A DNA stretch of 64,000 bases from Methanothrix harundinacea 6Ac (GTDB taxonomy: Archaea > Halobacteriota > Methanosarcinia > Methanotrichales > Methanotrichaceae), in assembly GCF_000235565.1 (NCBI RefSeq), contig NC_017527.1, positions 1,426,001-1,490,000 of the forward strand, written 5' to 3'. The notes beneath the pieces are model-generated. The model was not told the origin of the DNA and did not search any database. It saw only the letters and a list, made by a program, of their open reading frames with translations. Position 1 is the stretch's first letter; every line of letters starts with the position of its first letter. A program made the position numbers and the translations under genes. Below are positions 8,554-17,109 of this stretch, piece by piece.

Positions 8554-8715
8554 TCAGGCGGTCTTCTTCTCGAAAGCGGGCTTCCCCGCCCCCTCTCCTC
8601 TCTTCGCCGGTCTAGCCGGCCTTCCCTCCTCCCCGCCGCCGCCCTCCTCCTGGAGGTCCTCGAGGGCGTCGGGAAGCTCAGCCCCGCAGATCGCGATCCC
8701 TCCCTTCAATCCCAT
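8554..8715 (-). CDS. Predicted 53-aa small protein, overlaps upstream gene
   Basis: ATG at 8715 (minus) starts inside the end of the 8678-9268 gene and runs 53 codons to TGA at 8554-8556. The product begins MGLKGGIAICGAELPDALED and ends with a Gly/Glu/Lys/Pro-rich tail (KPAFEKKTA). The 38-base overlap would allow translational coupling. An alternative is that this is the real C-terminus of the upstream protein, joined by a frameshift. The charged, biased tail is common in this GC-rich genome, so the frame could also be chance. Confidence 0.35.
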   Translation of the reverse strand: MGLKGGIAICGAELPDALEDLQEEGGGGEEGRPARPAKRGEGAGKPAFEKKTA

Positions 8716-9268
8716 CCCCCGCTAATCCGCCCGCTCCCGGGCCGCCCGCGGAATCCTCCCACCTCCGGAGGTCTCTTGCCAGGCCAGCCGCGATCTCCGC
8801 CGCCTCCTCCATCCGCTGGCGGGTGGCGCGCCCCCGGGGGCGGACCTCCGACCCGAGCCAGTCGGCGAGGTCGTCGAAGAAGGCGGTGAGCCTCCCGGTG
8901 GCAACGGCCTCGGCGAGGGCGAGGGGGTCGAGGACGCATTCGGCCGCGACCTCTCCGCCGACGAGCCAGCGGGCCCTGGCCCCCAGGGCGTCGCCGAAGG
9001 GCCCGCCGTAGGTGAGGGTGAGGTGCCAGGAGGCGCCCGCCGATGACCCGCAAGGCGGGTCGATCCTGAAGGGCAGGGGGTCTTCGCGGTCGAATCGGTC
9101 GCAGACCATCCCGTCGGGCCCGGCCCGGACGACCTCGACGAGGAGGAGCTCTCCGATCCGGTCAGCCCTTCTCCTGATCTCCTCCTCCAGGGCCAGGATC
9201 GCCGGGAGGGATCCGGCAGTTCTATCTCTGTCTTCTCTTGTCGGGGTCTCTCTCGCATCGCAGATCAT
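8678..9268 (-). CDS. Hypothetical protein (196 aa)
   Basis: No family recognised. The start at ATG 9268 is chosen because GAGAGGTGG precedes it by a few bases; the longer frame reaching 9343 adds a poor N-terminus. The product is soluble with an early helical segment (LPAILALEEEIRRRADRIGE), a beta-rich middle (ASWHLTLTYGGPFGDALG), an Ala/Leu helix (DPLALAEAVATG) and a low-complexity Gly-rich end. It is divergent from the flavoprotein gene at 9438 and may be coupled to the overlapping 53-aa frame. Confidence 0.6.
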   Translation of the reverse strand: MICDARETPTREDRDRTAGSLPAILALEEEIRRRADRIGELLLVEVVRAGPDGMVCDRFDREDPLPFRIDPPCGSSAGASWHLTLTYGGPFGDALGARARWLVGGEVAAECVLDPLALAEAVATGRLTAFFDDLADWLGSEVRPRGRATRQRMEEAAEIAAGLARDLRRWEDSAGGPGAGGLAGDGIEGRDRDLRG

Positions 9269-9437
9269 TAGGCCACCTCTCGGATCTCTTCTCGGGCTTG
9301 TTTGGGATGGGGTGGATAAAGGCTTGCCCATCGGCTTGAGCATCAGTTCCCGTCTTCATGAGGGTGGGTCAGCTCGGTATGGGCCAGATCGGGATGGCGA
9401 TTTATATCATAACGGGAGATTCCAAATGGTCGTCGTC

Positions 9438-10703
9438 ATGTCGGAGGATAGGAGCCGGGATGAAATCTGGGATCTCATCGTCGTCGGAGCGGGCCCCGCA
9501 GGCCTCTTCTGCGCCGCCAGCGCCTCCGGCGGGAATCTGAAGGTCCTCGTCCTGGAGAAGAAAAGCTCCCCCGGCCGAAAGCTCCTCATCTCTGGCTCGG
9601 GCCGATGCAACCTGACCCACGATGGCGAGGCGAGAGCCTTCCTCGACCATTACGGTGATGCGGGCCGCTTCCTCCGGCCGGCCCTCCTCGGCTTCACCAA
9701 CCGTGACCTCGTCGCCTTCTTTGAGGAAAGGGGCCTTTCGATGACAACGCTGGAGGGGGGCAAGGTCTTCCCCGAGACCCAGAGGAGCCGGGACGTCCTG
9801 ACCGTCCTCCTGGCAGAATGCGAGGCCCGGAAGGTGGAGATATCGGGCGGCAAGACCGTGACCTCCATCGAGAAGTCGGAAGAGGGGTTTCTCGTCGCCT
9901 GCGGCAATGATATCCATCGGTCCCGCTTCCTGGTCATCGCCACCGGGGGCCGGTCGTACCCCGCCACCGGCTCGGCCGGCGACGGCTACTCCTTCGCCGG
10001 GGCCCTCGGCCATTCCATCGCCGAGGTCGGCCCCGCCCTCGCCCCCGTCCGGATCAGGGATTATCCCTTCGCCGACCTCGCGGGGATCTCCCTCCCCGGC
10101 GCCAGGGTCTCAATATTCCGGGGGCGGAAGGCGAAGGAGGGGGTGGGGGACGTTCTCTTCACCCACGATGGGCTCTCGGGGCCGGGGATCCTCGACCTCT
10201 CCAGGGACATCCGGGCCGGGGACCTCCTGAGGGTATCGTTGGCAGGGCTCAGGAAGAAGGAGGAGATGGAGAGGTGGCTTCTCGCAAGGTCCGAGGAGGA
10301 GGGCGGCCGAAACCTGAGGTCGGTCCTGGCGGAGCTCGCGGTCCCCGCGAGGCTCGTCTCGAGGGTCCTCGAACTCCTGGAGATCCCCCAGGACCTCAAA
10401 TGCGCCTCGATGACGAGGCGGATGAGGATCGACCTTGCCGACCGTCTCTCCGGCTTTCCTCTGATCGTCGATGAGGTCGGAGGCTACGATTCGGCGATGG
10501 CGACCAGGGGCGGCGTCGCCCTCTCGGAGGTGGACTCGAAGACGATGGAGTCGAAGCTGGTCTCGGGGCTCTATTTCGTCGGCGAGGTCCTGGACGTGGA
10601 CGGCGATACCGGCGGCTACAACCTCCAGGCCGCCTTCTCCACCGGGTTATTGGCGGCTAAGAGCATTAGAAGGCGGCTTGCCGAAATCGAGGACGGAAGG
10701 TGA
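9438..10703 (+). CDS. HI0933/YhiN-type FAD-dependent flavoprotein
   Basis: A two-domain Rossmann flavoprotein of the HI0933 (aminoacetone oxidase-like) family. Seen: DLIVVGAGPAGLFCAASA near the start, the family hallmark SPGRKLLISGSGRCNLT, VIATGGRSYPATGSAGDGY, FTHDGLSGPGILDLS, and a C-terminal FAD contact VGEVLDVDGDTGGYNLQAAFSTG. A TATA box (TTTATATC, about 9400-9407) lies about 35 bases before ATG 9438 and about 22 before ATG 9426. I use 9438; the frame reaching further upstream is non-coding. Substrate is unknown. The hydrolase gene follows after 16 bases. Confidence 0.9.
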   Translation: MSEDRSRDEIWDLIVVGAGPAGLFCAASASGGNLKVLVLEKKSSPGRKLLISGSGRCNLTHDGEARAFLDHYGDAGRFLRPALLGFTNRDLVAFFEERGLSMTTLEGGKVFPETQRSRDVLTVLLAECEARKVEISGGKTVTSIEKSEEGFLVACGNDIHRSRFLVIATGGRSYPATGSAGDGYSFAGALGHSIAEVGPALAPVRIRDYPFADLAGISLPGARVSIFRGRKAKEGVGDVLFTHDGLSGPGILDLSRDIRAGDLLRVSLAGLRKKEEMERWLLARSEEEGGRNLRSVLAELAVPARLVSRVLELLEIPQDLKCASMTRRMRIDLADRLSGFPLIVDEVGGYDSAMATRGGVALSEVDSKTMESKLVSGLYFVGEVLDVDGDTGGYNLQAAFSTGLLAAKSIRRRLAEIEDGR

Positions 10704-10719
10704 ACCGGGGGCGTGGTCT

Positions 10720-11526
10720 ATGTCGGAGAACGAGATCATCGACCTGAGACGGCATGGAAGGCCGCCCTACACCGTCGCCCTCCTCCACGGCGGTCCGGGG
10801 GCCCGGGGAGAGATGGCGCCGGTGGCGCGCGTCCTCTCTTCCAGCCGGGGCGTCCTGGAGCCGCTCCAGAGGGCGACCTCGGTCCGGGGGCAGGTGGAGG
10901 AGCTCCGAAGGGATCTGGAGGCGGCGGGGGACCCGCCGATGGCCCTCATCGGCTTCTCCTGGGGCGGATGGCTCGGCTTCATCCTGGCGGCTGAGCATCC
11001 CGACCTCGTCGGAAAGCTGATCCTCGTCGGGTGCGCCCCCTTCGAGGAGAGGCGCGCATCCGCCGTCCACCTCACCAGGATGAGCCGCCTCGGGGTCGAG
11101 GAGAGGAGGGAGGCCTCTTCTATCCTCCGCCTCCTGGAGGGGCCTGAGGTGGCCGGGGCGGAGGAGATGGACGCGGCCCTCCGGAGGCTGGGGGCGATCT
11201 TCTCGAAGGCCGATTCTTACGACCCCATATTACCCGAATCCGTCGACGTGGACCTCCAGCCGGAGGCGTTTCAGGCGGTCTGGAGGGAGGCGGCGGAGCT
11301 GAGGAAGAGCGGCCGGCTCCTGGAGCTCGGAAGAAGGATCGAATGCCCGGTGGTGGCGATCCAGGGGGAGCATGACCCCCATCCGGCCGAAGGGGTCCGC
11401 CTCCCCCTCTCATCGGTTCTCAAGAGCTTCCGCTTCTTCCTCCTGCAGGAGAGCGGCCATAAGCCGTGGATCGAGAGGAGGTCCAGAGACAAATTCTACC
11501 AGATCCTGGATCATGAGCTGAGATGA
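10720..11526 (+). CDS. Alpha/beta hydrolase
   Basis: A 268-aa alpha/beta-hydrolase. Seen: LLHGGPGARGE (oxyanion-hole HGGPG as in proline iminopeptidases and meta-cleavage hydrolases), nucleophile elbow GFSWGG with Ser80, acid in QGEHDPHP and base in ESGHKPW near the C-terminus. All triad positions are intact. The substrate cannot be told. It follows the flavoprotein gene by 16 bases and is likely co-transcribed with it. Confidence 0.85.
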   Translation: MSENEIIDLRRHGRPPYTVALLHGGPGARGEMAPVARVLSSSRGVLEPLQRATSVRGQVEELRRDLEAAGDPPMALIGFSWGGWLGFILAAEHPDLVGKLILVGCAPFEERRASAVHLTRMSRLGVEERREASSILRLLEGPEVAGAEEMDAALRRLGAIFSKADSYDPILPESVDVDLQPEAFQAVWREAAELRKSGRLLELGRRIECPVVAIQGEHDPHPAEGVRLPLSSVLKSFRFFLLQESGHKPWIERRSRDKFYQILDHELR

Positions 11527-11631
11527 CGGCCTCTCCTCAAGGCTAAAGACCCTCCCTCTAGATAGGCATCATGGAAGCTTCTCAAAGACCGATCGCCACC
11601 TTTTTCTCTATAAAAAAAAGATGTATCTCTC

Positions 11632-11991
11632 ATGCCGCGAGTGATCCATTTCGAGATCCCCGTCGACGATCCGGAGCGGGCCGTCAACTTCTACTCCGAG
11701 GTCTTCGGCTGGAGGCTGGAGCGCTGGGAGCCCTTCGACTACTGGCTCGCCTACACCGGGGAGGGGCCCGGGATCGACGGCGCCCTCAAGCCCCGGGAGA
11801 GCCCCGGCGAGGGGACGATGAACACCATCGAGGTTCCAGACCTGGAGGTGGCGATGGCGAAGGTCGCTATAGAAGGGGGCGAGGTGATCTCCGAGATCAT
11901 GACGGTGCCGGGGGTCGGCCGCTTCGCCCGCTGCCGGGACCCGGAGGGGAACGTCTTCGGGATCATGGAGATGGACGAGGCGCCCGAGTGA
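11632..11991 (+). CDS. VOC (glyoxalase/bleomycin-resistance fold) family protein
   Basis: A 119-aa single VOC domain: HFEIPVDDPERAVNFYSEVFGW at the N-terminus (one beta-alpha-beta-beta-beta unit) and CRDPEGNVFGIME at the C-terminus, where the conserved metal-ligand Glu sits. Such small members bind divalent metals or small ligands; the reaction is unknown. A TATA-like CTCTATAAAAAA (about 11606-11617) lies about 20 bases before the ATG and no ribosome site is visible, so the message may be leaderless. Confidence 0.85.
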   Translation: MPRVIHFEIPVDDPERAVNFYSEVFGWRLERWEPFDYWLAYTGEGPGIDGALKPRESPGEGTMNTIEVPDLEVAMAKVAIEGGEVISEIMTVPGVGRFARCRDPEGNVFGIMEMDEAPE

Positions 11992-12166
11992 GGCCGCCCT
12001 CCCCAGACCCCGCCCCTCCGGGGGGTTTTCCGGCCCGGGGATCTCTCCAACCCCACATAATACCGCATCCCCTCCGCCTCCCGGGAGGGGGCGCGGTCGG
12101 CGGTTCGATGGCGGCCTCATCGGGGCCTGATGGAGGCGTCCGACGATGGCGAATCCGCCAAAAAGC

Positions 12167-12412
12167 TCAGTACTTCTCGAGGAACCACTTCTTGTCGAAC
12201 TCTTTGATCTCTCGAACCGTCGTCTCCGGCTTCCAGACCACCACCATGGCGATGTCTCTCTCAATATCGATCATGTTGTAGAGCTCCACCTTGACGAAGG
12301 CGGGAACGGTGTAGGCGGTGAGGGCGACCTTCTTCGCATCCTCGATGAACTCGTCGTAATTCTCCTTTCGGATTATGTAGGTGCTGTCAAAGCTGTCCTC
12401 CAATTTCTTCAC
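12167..12412 (-). CDS. Conserved small hypothetical protein
   Basis: An 81-aa acidic/basic mixed protein (starts MKKLEDSFDSTYIIRKENYDE, ends KKWFLEKY). It looks like a single alpha/beta domain with a beta-rich centre (DIAMVVVWKPET). No family recognised. CTGGAGGTGAAGAA directly precedes the ATG and provides a strong ribosome site. It is convergent with the VOC gene and lies downstream of the cupin gene on the same strand. Confidence 0.65.
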   Translation of the reverse strand: MKKLEDSFDSTYIIRKENYDEFIEDAKKVALTAYTVPAFVKVELYNMIDIERDIAMVVVWKPETTVREIKEFDKKWFLEKY

Positions 12413-12506
12413 CTCCAGAGGATCATCCGTCCGAATCTACTAAAACTTTTTGATCAGATCTTCTCAGATCTGTGCTCCTCGACCGTGAGCCGCCCTTCCC
12501 GGCCCC

Positions 12507-12872
12507 TCAGGCCGCCTCGTCCTCCTCCTTCCTCCAGGGAGGAGAAACCATGCACAGGAAGATGAGACGTCCGCCCCCGACGTTCTCTATATGCTGAATC
12601 GACCCCGGCGGTATGTATACCGCCTGGTCGGGTCCCACATCGCGCGATTCGCCGTCGATGTGAATTCTGCCCCGACCTTCCAGGATGAAGTAGACCTCCG
12701 AGGAGCTCTTCAGCTGGTGGGGGGTGGAGGCTTCGCCGGGGCCGAGCCGGGCGTGAGCTAGGCTGTAGCCCATGGATATCTCCTCCTCCCTGTCCGGGTG
12801 GAGGAGCTCGCAGATATCGGTCCCGTCCCCCGCGACGAACCGCCGGCATCTTCTCAGGTCCTTGACGAGCAT
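12507..12872 (-). CDS. Cupin domain protein
   Basis: A 121-aa single cupin barrel. Motif 1 is recognisable as PHQLKSSSEVYFILEGRGRIHIDGE, with the metal-ligand positions His and Glu, and motif 2 as YIPPGSIQHIENVG, with the C-terminal His. Similar archaeal proteins include mannose-6-phosphate-isomerase-like cupins, but catalysis cannot be assigned. It lies 32 bases after the cytosine-deaminase-like gene on the same strand. Confidence 0.85.
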   Translation of the reverse strand: MLVKDLRRCRRFVAGDGTDICELLHPDREEEISMGYSLAHARLGPGEASTPHQLKSSSEVYFILEGRGRIHIDGESRDVGPDQAVYIPPGSIQHIENVGGGRLIFLCMVSPPWRKEEDEAA

Positions 12873-12904
12873 CTTCTCACCAGAACGGCCTTCGGAAGGG
12901 ACGA

Positions 12905-13363
12905 TCAGAAGAGATCGGGGCTCACCTCGGCGAGGAACCGGTCCCAGAGGCCGGGGCGCCTCCGGATGAACTCGGCGAGGATCTCCTTCGCCTCCGCCAG
13001 GTTCAGATCCACTACATCGATCCCGTGGGCCTCCATGAAGGCCCTCGCCTCGGGGGCGCTCTCCGCCTCTCCGGCCACAACCCTCTTTATCCCGAACTGG
13101 ACGGCGGCCCCTGCGCAGAGGTAGCAGGGCATCATCGTCGAGTAGAGGGTCGTGCCGGCGTAGCCCCCCGTTCGCCTCGCATTTCGGAGACAGTCGATCT
13201 CGGCGTGGATAAGCTGATCCTCCTCCTGGACCCGCCGGTTCCGGCCTCGGCCGATGATCCTCCCCTCCTCCACCAGGACGGCGCCGATGGGAACTCCCCC
13301 CTCGACGAGCCCCGCCCTCGCCTCCTCCATCGCCGCCCCCATGAACTCGAGGTCTCTCTTCAT
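12905..13363 (-). CDS. Cytosine deaminase-like nucleoside/base deaminase
   Basis: Zinc-dependent deaminase of the CDA fold. HAE (His53, Glu55) and PCYLC (Cys80, Cys83) are the zinc and proton-shuttle motifs. GGVPIGAVLV, TTLYSTMMPC and the C-terminal EFIRRRPGLWDRF closely follow the pattern of the yeast-type cytosine deaminase, so conversion of cytosine to uracil is likely. Guanine deaminase or tRNA deaminase are less likely alternatives. The ATG at 13363 is preferred; the frame extends to an ATG at 13408 with an unconserved Arg/Glu-rich lead. Confidence 0.82.
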   Translation of the reverse strand: MKRDLEFMGAAMEEARAGLVEGGVPIGAVLVEEGRIIGRGRNRRVQEEDQLIHAEIDCLRNARRTGGYAGTTLYSTMMPCYLCAGAAVQFGIKRVVAGEAESAPEARAFMEAHGIDVVDLNLAEAKEILAEFIRRRPGLWDRFLAEVSPDLF

Positions 13364-13404
13364 CACGCCCTCCGTCTCATCCTCCCTCTCGCCGCCCCTC
13401 CGCC

Positions 13405-14554
13405 TCAACCCCCATCCACCTCTCCTCTGGGGCTGGATCGGCCCCGGACCTCCTCCCCTTCCTCGACCTCTGCCCCCATCCTGACCAGGTCCGCGAGGAG
13501 CCTCCCCGGGTCGACGATGTGGCCCATCATCGATAAGCCCGCCTTTCTCGCCGTCCCGTCGAGGATCTGGAGGAGGAGGGAGACGACGGGCATCGCCGTG
13601 AAGCCGTAGACGTCGTCGTGGCCTGCCCTCAGGCGGACGAGGACCTCTTCGCCGCCCCTCTCCCCCTCCGCCTCCAGGACGACGGCGACCGCCTCCCCCG
13701 GCGGTGTGAACCTCTTCGACCCCCAGACCAGAAGCCAGGCAAGCCTATCTCTACCCAGGCCCGATTTGACCTTGCCGAGGAGGTAGGCGAGGGGGGTCAC
13801 CACCCCGTCGACGAACCAGTTTATCCCGGCTACGTAGGCCCCCAGCTCCTCGACCCCCAGCATCTCTGGAAGGCCCCTCATCTCCGCCAGGGTCGTCGGA
13901 TAGCAGGTCTTCACCCCCAGGGGCGGGCCGAAGTCGACCTTCCGGACCTCCCGGGCCCCCGCCCCCCTCCACCGGCCGTCCCTAAAGACCTCGGCGGAGT
14001 ATTCGCCCAGAGCCTCGACGAGCTCCAGGGCGGCACCGCCGGGGTCGAAGTCGGTCCTCATGGCAACAGAGGCGGCGGCCTTTCTGTATCTGGTGAAGCG
14101 GCCTTCGGCAGCCCGAGCGAAGACCGAAGGGAGCCCGGGAAGAAATCCCGCCTGGGTGACGAAGGCGAGGCCAGCCCCCTCGATCTCGGGGCGGAGCCCC
14201 TCGAGGACCGCCACCCCGGCCTGGGGGTAGTGGATGTCGATCCAGTCCGCCCCCGCGGCTAAGGCGGCCCTCGCCGTCGTCTCGATGAAGGGGACGGTCG
14301 TCGCCGCGTCGATGACCAGGTCTGCGCCCTGGAAGGCCTCCCTCAGGCTCGGGGGGTCGGGAGGCGTCGGCTTGGGCATAGGATGCTCGGTCCCCGGAGA
14401 ACTCTCGGTTCAGAGCCTCCGCCAGGCCGCTGGCCCTCTCCTTCCGCCTTCCTGCGACGATCAGGTCGGCGGGGGTCATCTTCAGGATCAACCTCGATAT
14501 GGCGGACCCGGCGCCGCCGTAACCTCCAAGGACCAGGATGGAATCTATTGTCAA
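13405..14554 (-). pseudogene. Saccharopine dehydrogenase-like gene, frameshifted
   Basis: The 5' part (TTG at 14554, strong GGAGGT site) encodes a Rossmann start, ILVLGGYGGAGSAISRLILK, up to SYAQADAS. The family sequence then continues in another frame as DPPSLREAFQGADLVIDAATTVPF and on to the stop at 13405. Removing one C (minus strand) in the run at 14359-14361 joins the frames cleanly as ADAS-DPPSLREA. The restored protein of about 382 aa matches the saccharopine dehydrogenase/reductase-like family (NAD(P)-binding, often of unknown substrate). It is either a real inactivating insertion or a sequencing error in a GC-rich run. Confidence 0.8.
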
Positions 14555-14815
14555 GGATCGACCTCCTCTTCCGGGCTTTCGTCCGTTGATGGCAGGTGTA
14601 ATCGGGGATGGGGGCGATGACCCCCCACGTATTTTCGCCCTCCTGGAGTAAAGGGATTTCGGATCTTCCGTCAGGATCCGTCCTCGCCTCTTCCTCGCCT
14701 GAGCCTATCGTTTCCCACCCAATAGATCCGCCCCTGGAGGATGGCCGTCGGAGCTTCCGCCCTTGGTTTCTAGATGGGGTTAAGCTTAATAGATGCCGAT
14801 CGATAATATAGGCTG

Positions 14816-16477
14816 ATGATAGACCTATTCCTGAAGGGCAGAAGAAACCCCCACTTCTCCGGCCGGAGCTCGACCTTGAAAGATCTCCAGGACCGCCTCA
14901 AAGATGGCCCCGTCCTCCTCCTCGGCCCCGACGGCATCGGCAAGAGCGCCATCGCCGAAGAGTACGGCCGGATCCACTTCAGCGAATATGACCACAGGCT
15001 CTGGGTCAGGGCCTGGGACGGCGCGGTCCTCGCCTCCGACTACGCCTCCCTCGCCGAGCCCCTCGGGATCCCCTCCGAGGAGGATGGGGACGTATCGGAC
15101 CTGGCGGGGTCCGTCCGGGCCCATTTTGAGGAGAGGGGGAGGTGGCTCCTCGTCTTCGACGGAGCCCCCTTCCCTGAGGCCCTGGACGGATTTCTCCCGG
15201 AGGGTGGGGGCGACGTCGTCGTCACATCCCGGAGCTCCGGATGGCCGGGGTGGTCGGCCCTGGAGGTCGGGCCCCTCGACCTCCAGGAGGCGGCCGGGTT
15301 TCTCCTTCAGAGGACGGAGAGGGAGGACGCCTCCGGAGCGGCGGCCCTGGCCCGGGAGCTGGACCGCCATCCTCTCTCCCTGGAGCTGGCGGCGGCCTAC
15401 ATCCGCTGGACGGGAGCTTCGATCTCCAGGTACCTGGATGATCTGAGAGGCCGCCTGGCCGAACCCCCCGCCAGAAAGCTCCCCGGCATTCCCGAACCCC
15501 TGGCCGCCGTCCTGGAGATCTCGGTAGAGCAGGTCGGAGCCGTCTCCCAGGAGGGGCTGGATCTCCTCACCCTATCGGCCTTCCTCGCCCCCGAGGATCT
15601 CCCCGTCGACCTTCTCGAAAAGACCGCCGCCCTCTTGCCCGAGTCGGTGGAGCTGGGGATCGCGGCCCTGGAACGGCGGGGCCTGGTGAGGCGGGGCGAA
15701 GGGCTCCTATCGGTCCATCCTCTGGTCCAGGCCTTCGCCTACAGCCGCCTTGACGAGGAGGAGAGGAAGGCCTGGGCCGCCGAGACGGTGCGGTCCGTCG
15801 CGGGCGCCTTCGGCTCTTATATCGAGGACCTGGCCACCTGGCCGGAATGCCGCCGTCTCCTCCCCTCCGCCCTCTTCTCCACCCGGAGGGTCGAGGAGGT
15901 GGGAGGCGGCTCCGAGGAGGCCTCCCTCCTCCTGAGCCAGGTCGGCCTCTACCTCCACCGGAGGGGGGACCTCCGGGGGTCGAAGGGGGTCCTAGAGACG
16001 CTTATCGTCATCGATGAGAGGCTCCACGGCCCCGACCATCCGGAGTTGGCCACAGACCTCAACAACCTGGGGTCGGTCCTCCGGGCCCTCGGCGACCTTT
16101 TGGGGGCGAGGAGGTCCTTTGAGAGGGCTATCGCCATCGAGGAGTCTCAGCCGACGCCGGACAGGCTGAAGATAGCCATCAGGGAGAACAACCTGGGGAC
16201 GGTCCTCCGGGCCCTCGGGGACCTTCCGGCCGCCGTCGCCGCCTTCGAGAGGGCCCTCGCCATCGACCGGGAGGCCTACGGGCCAAACCACTTCAAGACC
16301 GCCATCCGCCTGAACAACCTGGGGGAGGTCCTCCAGGAGATGGGCGACCTGGAGGGGGCCCGGGATAGCTACCAGCGGGCCTATCGGGTCTTCAGCCAGA
16401 TCCTGGGCCCCGGCCACCACTACACCCGGCGGGCGGAGGAGAACCTCGTCTCCCTCCGAGAGGAAGGCTCAGGCTGA
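14816..16477 (+). CDS. STAND (NB-ARC-like) NTPase with TPR repeats
   Basis: A 553-aa signal-transduction ATPase. Walker A is GPDGIGKS at 37-44. A Walker B-like strand WLLVFDGAP is near 110, VVVTSRS is the sensor-like segment, and DRHPLSLELAAAYI is the GxP-type motif typical of NB-ARC/AP-ATPases. A winged-helix-like region follows (DLLTLSAFLAPEDLPVDLL), then kinesin-light-chain-type TPRs from about 385 (LNNLGSVLRALGDLLGARRSFERAIAIEE). No N-terminal effector domain is present. Such proteins act as regulators or in defence; the role here is unknown. A TATA-like AGCTTAATAG lies about 30 bases upstream. Confidence 0.85.
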   Translation: MIDLFLKGRRNPHFSGRSSTLKDLQDRLKDGPVLLLGPDGIGKSAIAEEYGRIHFSEYDHRLWVRAWDGAVLASDYASLAEPLGIPSEEDGDVSDLAGSVRAHFEERGRWLLVFDGAPFPEALDGFLPEGGGDVVVTSRSSGWPGWSALEVGPLDLQEAAGFLLQRTEREDASGAAALARELDRHPLSLELAAAYIRWTGASISRYLDDLRGRLAEPPARKLPGIPEPLAAVLEISVEQVGAVSQEGLDLLTLSAFLAPEDLPVDLLEKTAALLPESVELGIAALERRGLVRRGEGLLSVHPLVQAFAYSRLDEEERKAWAAETVRSVAGAFGSYIEDLATWPECRRLLPSALFSTRRVEEVGGGSEEASLLLSQVGLYLHRRGDLRGSKGVLETLIVIDERLHGPDHPELATDLNNLGSVLRALGDLLGARRSFERAIAIEESQPTPDRLKIAIRENNLGTVLRALGDLPAAVAAFERALAIDREAYGPNHFKTAIRLNNLGEVLQEMGDLEGARDSYQRAYRVFSQILGPGHHYTRRAEENLVSLREEGSG

Positions 16478-16538
16478 AGAAGAAAAAGGGGTCGAGGATC
16501 GTGGACTTACGGTGCCTCAGGCCCCTTTCGCCTGGCGC

Positions 16539-17024
16539 TCAGAGCCGATCGGGTATCTTCCAGTCCGTGGGATCGAACTCGTTGTCTTTGAAGTCCTTCA
16601 CCACGGCGTGGCCTGAAGTCACCAGCATGGCGTTGAAGTTGATGAGCTCGCCCGTCTCGGGGTCCTCGACGTAGGCGAGGCAGATCCATCGGCCGTATCT
16701 ATCTCTTCCTCGGAGGTCGTCGACGTCTAGGTGGACCGTCTCGCCGGTGAGGATCGTCTCGGCGAAGAACTTGGAGGCCTTCCCCGCCGGGGTGTCCATC
16801 TCGGGGGCGTCGACGTCGGCGAGCCTCACCCGGCCGAAGCCCTCGACGTCGAAGGTATCTCCGTCTACGACCTTCGTCACGAGCCCCGAGGCCTCCGGCG
16901 AAGGGCCCTCCGAACCTCCCCCTGGGGGAAAGAGGTCCCCTAGGGGGCTATTGTCCAGACAGCCCCCTCCTGCGAGGAGGGCCGAGATGACGATGGCCAT
17001 CGGCAACATATATGGGATCTTCAT
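16539..17024 (-). CDS. Secreted thermonuclease (SNase)-like protein
   Basis: A 161-aa protein with an N-terminal hydrophobic signal ending LLAGGGC (possible but weak lipid-attachment Cys22), a Gly/Pro linker, and an SNase OB-fold. VVDGDTFDVEGFGRVRLADVDAPE carries the Ca-binding Asp, catalytic Arg and Glu, and DRYGRWICLAYV carries the second catalytic Arg. Staphylococcal-type nucleases cut DNA and RNA. Catalytic residues look complete, so an active surface nuclease is likely. It is convergent with the STAND gene. Confidence 0.88.
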   Translation of the reverse strand: MKIPYMLPMAIVISALLAGGGCLDNSPLGDLFPPGGGSEGPSPEASGLVTKVVDGDTFDVEGFGRVRLADVDAPEMDTPAGKASKFFAETILTGETVHLDVDDLRGRDRYGRWICLAYVEDPETGELINFNAMLVTSGHAVVKDFKDNEFDPTDWKIPDRL

Positions 17025-17109
17025 CCGGGGCTCCTAATTGGTGGCGACGGTCCGACGAGCTCGGGTCGGTGGCTGCTCATGGGAATAAAAGAGATGGCCG
17101 GCTACCGGC

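Noticed and set aside
9012-9437. Upstream extension of the flavoprotein frame by 142 codons
   Set aside because: It runs antisense through the 8678-9268 gene and past a TATA box; the flavoprotein family begins near residue 10 of the shorter form.
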